This document shows, piece after piece, positions 59,873 to 64,000 of a stretch of 64,000 nucleotides of DNA. The stretch covers positions 124,001-188,000 of the forward strand of contig JALJCO010007852.1 in assembly GCA_023101725.1 (NCBI GenBank). Direction: 5' to 3'. This stretch comes from Atherinomorus stipes. Taxonomy: Eukaryota > Chordata > Actinopteri > Atheriniformes > Atherinidae. The stretch's first letter is position 1. Each line of letters opens with the position of its first letter. Both the position numbers and the translations under genes were made by a program. The notes under the pieces were generated by a model. It saw only the letters and a program-made list of their open reading frames with translations. It had not been told where the DNA came from and did not search any database.

Positions 59873-60348
59873 TTAAAGACACACAACGGAACTTTCAGCA
59901 GTTTTCTCAGTGACGCGCCCCCGATCGGCGGCTAAACTAGCATCCATCTTGTTCGTACCTGTACTGTAAGCTCACTCCAGCCAGTAAAAGACAGCCTTAT
60001 CTTGACTCTTGTTCTGTCCCTTCCTCTGTTTCTTTTCCTCTCTTCCTCCGGTGATGTTTCCTTGCGTTTCTTTACCGAATTCGACATGATGCGCATTCAA
60101 AACACCCGCGATGTTGATACTTGGTTTACATCCGGTTGCTAGTGAGTGACGCGGTGCTGCAACCAATAGTTGGCTGCAACGTCACGGTCGCGTCCCGGAT
60201 GGGAATCTTACATACTGCTGTTTCTGAGCCCCGGGACGCCTCTGGGCACTGACAGCTCGAAAATGCGCATAATGAATGTTGGTGTGACATCAAAACGAGT
60301 CAGAAACACAGATTTTTAAGGTCTAAAAGTTACGTTGTGTGTCTTTAA
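59873..60348. repeat. TTAA-flanked palindromic MITE (family R3), copy 3
   Basis: TTAAAGACACACAACGGAAC at the left and GTTACGTTGTGTGTCTTTAA at the right, TTAA on both sides. It contains CAGCCTTATCTTGACTCTTG and TGATGCGCATTCAAAACAC, shared with 5717-6383. Best-preserved R3 copy. Confidence 0.85.
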
Positions 60349-61355
60349 AGTTGGACCATGAGTGTGAGGGATAGTAAAAGGAGATAAACTCCCAACCCAC
60401 ATGTAGACCTTTTACTAAATGGATGCAAGTAAATATTTGCTTTGTCCTGAATCAAAAATTTAATTTGAGAGAAATTGGGGGGTGGCATGTTGCAGAATTA
60501 CAGCAATTTGTTTAGTTTATTCAAAGATGAAAAATTAAATTGTAACCAAGTTTTTTTTTTTTTTTAAAAGTGTTTAGTTATGATTTATATTTTTACTTTG
60601 TATCAAAGCAATTTCTTTGTTTTAAAGTAAAAAAAATAAATATTTCCCGTTAATTTAAAATTGATGGTTTCAACCAAATCATAAATTTAGTTTGAGAAAA
60701 ACTAATAAATTTAGCTGCAACAGATTACAGCATTTTTTTTAAAAGTTGATCCAAAGTATCATTTTTTTCAGTGTGGTACCTCCCCCTTGTGCCGGTCACC
60801 ACTGCTGTGGGGTAACGGCCCATATTTCTACCACTAATTGTTGCAACTCATTGACTCCAAGCTGATCCCACAAGTGTCCAGTGGGGTGGAGGTCAGGGCT
60901 GCAGGCAGACCGGTCCATTATCCATTTCTCTGCGCTGAGATTTCCCCAAGTGATGACAAGTTTTGTTGCCTCGCATCGTCATACTGCCCCCACCAAAAGC
61001 TGTTACCCTATACAGGTGCAGCTATCAGAACTATGTTCTCCACATGTTCTCCACACTTTAACCTGAATGATCCACGTGTTGTTGGCAGAATCTGAACATA
61101 TCACTGAGCATGTCTGTGCTCCACATGTCCAGGTTCTGATCTACATGTTGCTAATCCGACACCAATCCGGCACATTCCTGTTTGGACTTGGGAGAAAAGG
61201 TTCAGCAAGTTTTTCATTGGTGCAACCTACAAACTTAATTCTGCTGCTCATCCCACAAATGCATTTTCCTTTCAAATGTGGCTCCATCTTAAAGAGAAAT
61301 AACACAATTATTACTATGAAGCATTGTTACAACATTGAGAACATCCACCAAATAT
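60349..61355. repeat. Transposon-derived repeat relics
   Basis: 60770-61140 recalls a common teleost DNA-transposon relic (CATTGACTCCAAGCTGATCC, GGTCAGGGCTGCAGGCAGAC, GGTGCAGCTATCAGAACTAT). About 61170-61275 is the inverted counterpart of the repeat near 31240 and 59330. The 85- and 143-residue frames here are not genes. Confidence 0.5.
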
Positions 61356-61952
61356 TAGGGCTTCTGAAAAAAGTCATTATCACGATTATTTTGGTTAATA
61401 TTGAAATTGCAATTATTCAAACTTTTCTTTTTAGTTACACATTGCATTTATTAAGCATTTCTCTCTGTTTGTTACTGATAATATACGCAAAAAGCTGAAA
61501 TTGAAAAAAATGTAAGCTACAAATATGAACCTTACAGCTGTTTTGCAATGAATAAACATCAAATGAATAAAATACTTTGAATATTAAATAAGGGATAGAA
61601 AAACATAAATGTGTCCAAAATAAATTGTCCAGCTGTTCTGCAATTTTTCTATATTTGAAAAATAAAATAAATATACTCATTTTTATTTAAAAAAAATAAA
61701 ATAAATAAAAATCCCAAACAAAATAAACTTTAGTTCAATGCTACAACATTCCAAATCTAACATTTTTATTAATAATACCCAACAAATTGCACAGGTGAGA
61801 AGCCACTAAGATTAATTTTAACGTCAGAAACTTTTAGAAATTGTGTAAAGAAAAATGGCAATTAAATCGTTTCAACTCGATTAAATGATGCTGGAGATTG
61901 TTTGAATTAAAATTGAAATCACAATCAAATTTTGATTAACTGCACAGCCCTA
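61356..61952. mobile_element. hAT-like AT-rich element
   Basis: Ends TAGGGCT and AGCCCTA are inverted; the interior is AT-rich with ATTGCAATTATT words. Flanks CCAAATAT and CCAAACAC agree at 6 of 8 bases, a possibly decayed target duplication. Confidence 0.5.
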
Positions 61953-63444
61953 CCAAACACTCATTTCCAGACTTTTTTGTACCAATTTAGGATTTTCTTG
62001 TCAAAATATTCAAATTTTTTATTTTTTTAATGTATGTTTGGGGTTTATTGAGTTGTTTCCAAAGCAGGAACTTTGTTTTTGCAAAATGAACCACAAGAAG
62101 TAAGTTTTTGCTTCTTTTTTTTTCCATTGTGTAAACAATCATGACCGAGCAGTTCAGGAGATTTCCCCACATCCTGGCTTTGAAATGAGTGTTCACAGAG
62201 CTACAGCAGCATTTAGAATTTGGACAAGATGTCCTGAACGGCCCATTTTTCACATGTTTTATTAAGGTTTAAATCTGTAAATTAGGGTTTGAAGGGTTAA
62301 TGAATGAATTCCATATTTGTGTAATCGACATAGACCCGGGCCTTTCATTTGAACAGGCTTATGTTACAGAAAGCTTTTATTTGTGATTGAGTGAAATAGC
62401 TGAAACTCAAGATCTGATCTTTTCACCCAGCATTGCTTCATCTCTTATGCAGTAATGCTGCTGGAAATCTTACCGGCCACAAGTTATATTGATAAAGATC
62501 AAGATTCCCTGAGTGTCTGCTTTGAATTGATTGCTGGACATATACAGGTACGTGCATGATGAGACGGTTAAATGTGCCTTCATGTTCTCCTGCATCCCAG
62601 AAACCCGAGTGTCCTGTGATTTTTCTTGTTCTTGTATAGACGTGTCAAAGCCTTTTTGTTCACTACATAGGACAGGTCCCAACGTTTCCTCTGAATGTTA
62701 TTTAAAAAAAATCATCAAATCCATCACAGTTTATCGCAATATGTCATAGACCGAGCAGAAAGAAACAATTTGGAGAAGGGTAGTGATTTCACACTGGAGT
62801 TGTTTTTATTTCATGTGCAGAAAACTGAACTCTCCATGATGAGTTGCACTGATGTCAGGTCCTCGTGAAGCTCGTCAAAGACAGCGCTCTGCATGAGGAA
62901 GACGTGTTTTACATCCGTAGAGAAATGAAACTGTAAAGGACTTACAGCAGCGCACTTGTTAAAATGGGCTGAAATTTGTTGCTGATTTAATGTCGCTGCC
63001 ACTGTTTTTACAACTTTTCATTCTGCTGGGAAAGTGTGTTTATATGAAGATATTTGTTTGTGAGGTAAGATGTATACTTTCAGTCCCTGTTGATGTTCGT
63101 GTAAATAGAGAAAAATGGTGTCTGAGTTAAGGTTGTGGGTATGAAATGTGTCTTTAACAGTGTTTCAAGTAAAAATAAAACAAGAAAATGAGAAAAAGAT
63201 GACTGTTTTGAAGTTTTTACACTTAAAGGAGCTGTACCTGATTTTGCACATTTTTGAACCATGAGCGTGGTGAACAGAGCAGTTTGAACTGTAAGCCCCG
63301 CCCCTAACTGCTTCTCCCAGTGAGAAACAAGTGCCCCCGCCTGCGGCTTACAGGAGTCAGATAGTCGGCGGTGTTGGACATCCGAAGGGTGTGGACAGTT
63401 AGTGGGGTTAGGGTTAGGGCTTAGGGACAGGGGGAAGGGTTAGA
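61953..63444. other. Non-coding DNA, no gene seen
   Basis: No coding signal. A left end similar to other TTAA families (TTAAAGGAGCTGTACCTGAT) starts at 63224, and a degenerate GGGTTAGGGTTAGGG stretch lies at 63395-63440. Confidence 0.4.
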
Positions 63445-63655
63445 ACAGGGCTGTCCAATTTGGGGCCCGGGGGCCAAAGTCCGGGCAAGTGATTATTTTT
63501 GGCCCGCCGTCCGTTGTCTTTTTTTCTTTTCTTTTCTTTTTAACACTGCAACACACTGTGACACTGCAACATGAATTTTTACTTTTGGCCCGCGATCATC
63601 CCCCTTGAGTAATTTTCAGCCCTCCAATTTAAAAAAATTGGACACCTCTGAGTTA
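63445..63655. repeat. Short inverted-end element (GGCTGTCCAATTTGGGGCCC)
   Basis: Left CAGGGCTGTCCAATTTGGGG and right AAAATTGGACACCTCTG are inverted. TTTGGCCCGCC and TTTTGGCCCGCG lie inside. It is a common hAT-type fish repeat pattern. Confidence 0.6.
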
Positions 63656-64000
63656 GAATAAACAGTAATGTGGGCGGAGTCAGACGCATTGTTGCCAATT
63701 TAGCGACTTTGTCGCTATATTCAGCAACTTTTTAGAACCCTCTTGTGACTTCTTTTCAAAAAAGTACCTAGCGACAAATCTAGCGACTTTTCCTGGTGAT
63801 CGTGGAGACAGATAAAGTTTACATGGCTCCACCCGTTAATCGGGATGATGCCTTGTGGCACAACTGGGTCTTCTTTGCATCATGACTCAAATGTGTATGT
63901 CACCCCTTCAGTACCCTTGTAAATGTGCAATGTAGCATGTCAAGAATAAATATATGGAATGCCAGCTTATGGTACTGTGCATGTGTAAAATCAAATGTTC
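63656..64000. other. Non-coding DNA to window end
   Basis: Contains repeated TAGCGACTTT/GTCGCTA words at 63700-63790. No gene seen. Confidence 0.4.

Noticed and set aside
61067..61498. A 143-residue plus-strand frame
   Set aside because: It runs through transposon relics and into the hAT-like element, with AT-driven hydrophobic composition only.
56666..64000. Neighbouring gene DENND1A, expected next to CRB2 in mammals
   Set aside because: I looked for exon-like frames on both strands and found none. The gene, if syntenic, lies outside the window.

Overview
This is teleost fish nuclear DNA, probably from a spiny-rayed fish. The evidence is a vertebrate split gene with GT-AG introns, dense fish-type transposon relics, tRNA-derived SINEs and long microsatellites. 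There is no prokaryotic gene organisation and no CRISPR array.

The window holds one convincing protein gene, a crumbs homolog 2 (crb2) on the + strand. Twelve coding exons of the long form are readable: 8775-9470, 13977-14172, 22592-22731, 25052-25237, 25334-25447, 34915-35868, 41072-41610, 43689-43854, 46068-46929, 51031-51147, 51290-51416 and 56444-56665. All junctions are GT-AG and all phases agree. The product has about 21 EGF-like repeats, three laminin G domains, one membrane span and a short tail with the GTYSPS juxtamembrane motif and the C-terminal ERLI PDZ-binding motif. That tail matches CRB2, not CRB1. The long-form first exon with the ATG was not securely found; it is upstream of 8775, in the window or before it.

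The most interesting point is a second first exon at 34304-34352, inside the 9.5-kb intron between the eleventh-EGF exon and the exon carrying LamG1. It encodes a signal peptide after an in-frame stop, has a good donor and joins the shared exons in frame. This predicts a 1,011-residue short isoform that lacks the first eleven EGF repeats. I recall that zebrafish crb2b has long and short isoforms, so this is most likely crb2b; that paralogue call is inference.

Layout: 1-8774 is upstream DNA or a long first intron, full of repeats. 8775-25447 codes for EGF repeats 1-11. 25448-34303 is a large intron with a candidate internal promoter at its end. 34304-56665 codes for the short-form start, LamG1-3, the C-terminal EGFs, the membrane span and the tail. 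56666-64000 is 3' UTR of unknown length followed by repeats.

Repeats fill most introns. They include four palindromic families flanked by TTAA, a Tc1/mariner-type MITE family ending in a 'CAGTxGTCCTCAAAAT' motif, hAT-like elements with 7-8 bp target duplications, two SINEs, two transposase pseudogenes, a 35-bp minisatellite and several nested insertions. A near-perfect hairpin lies at 55473-55560 in the last intron.
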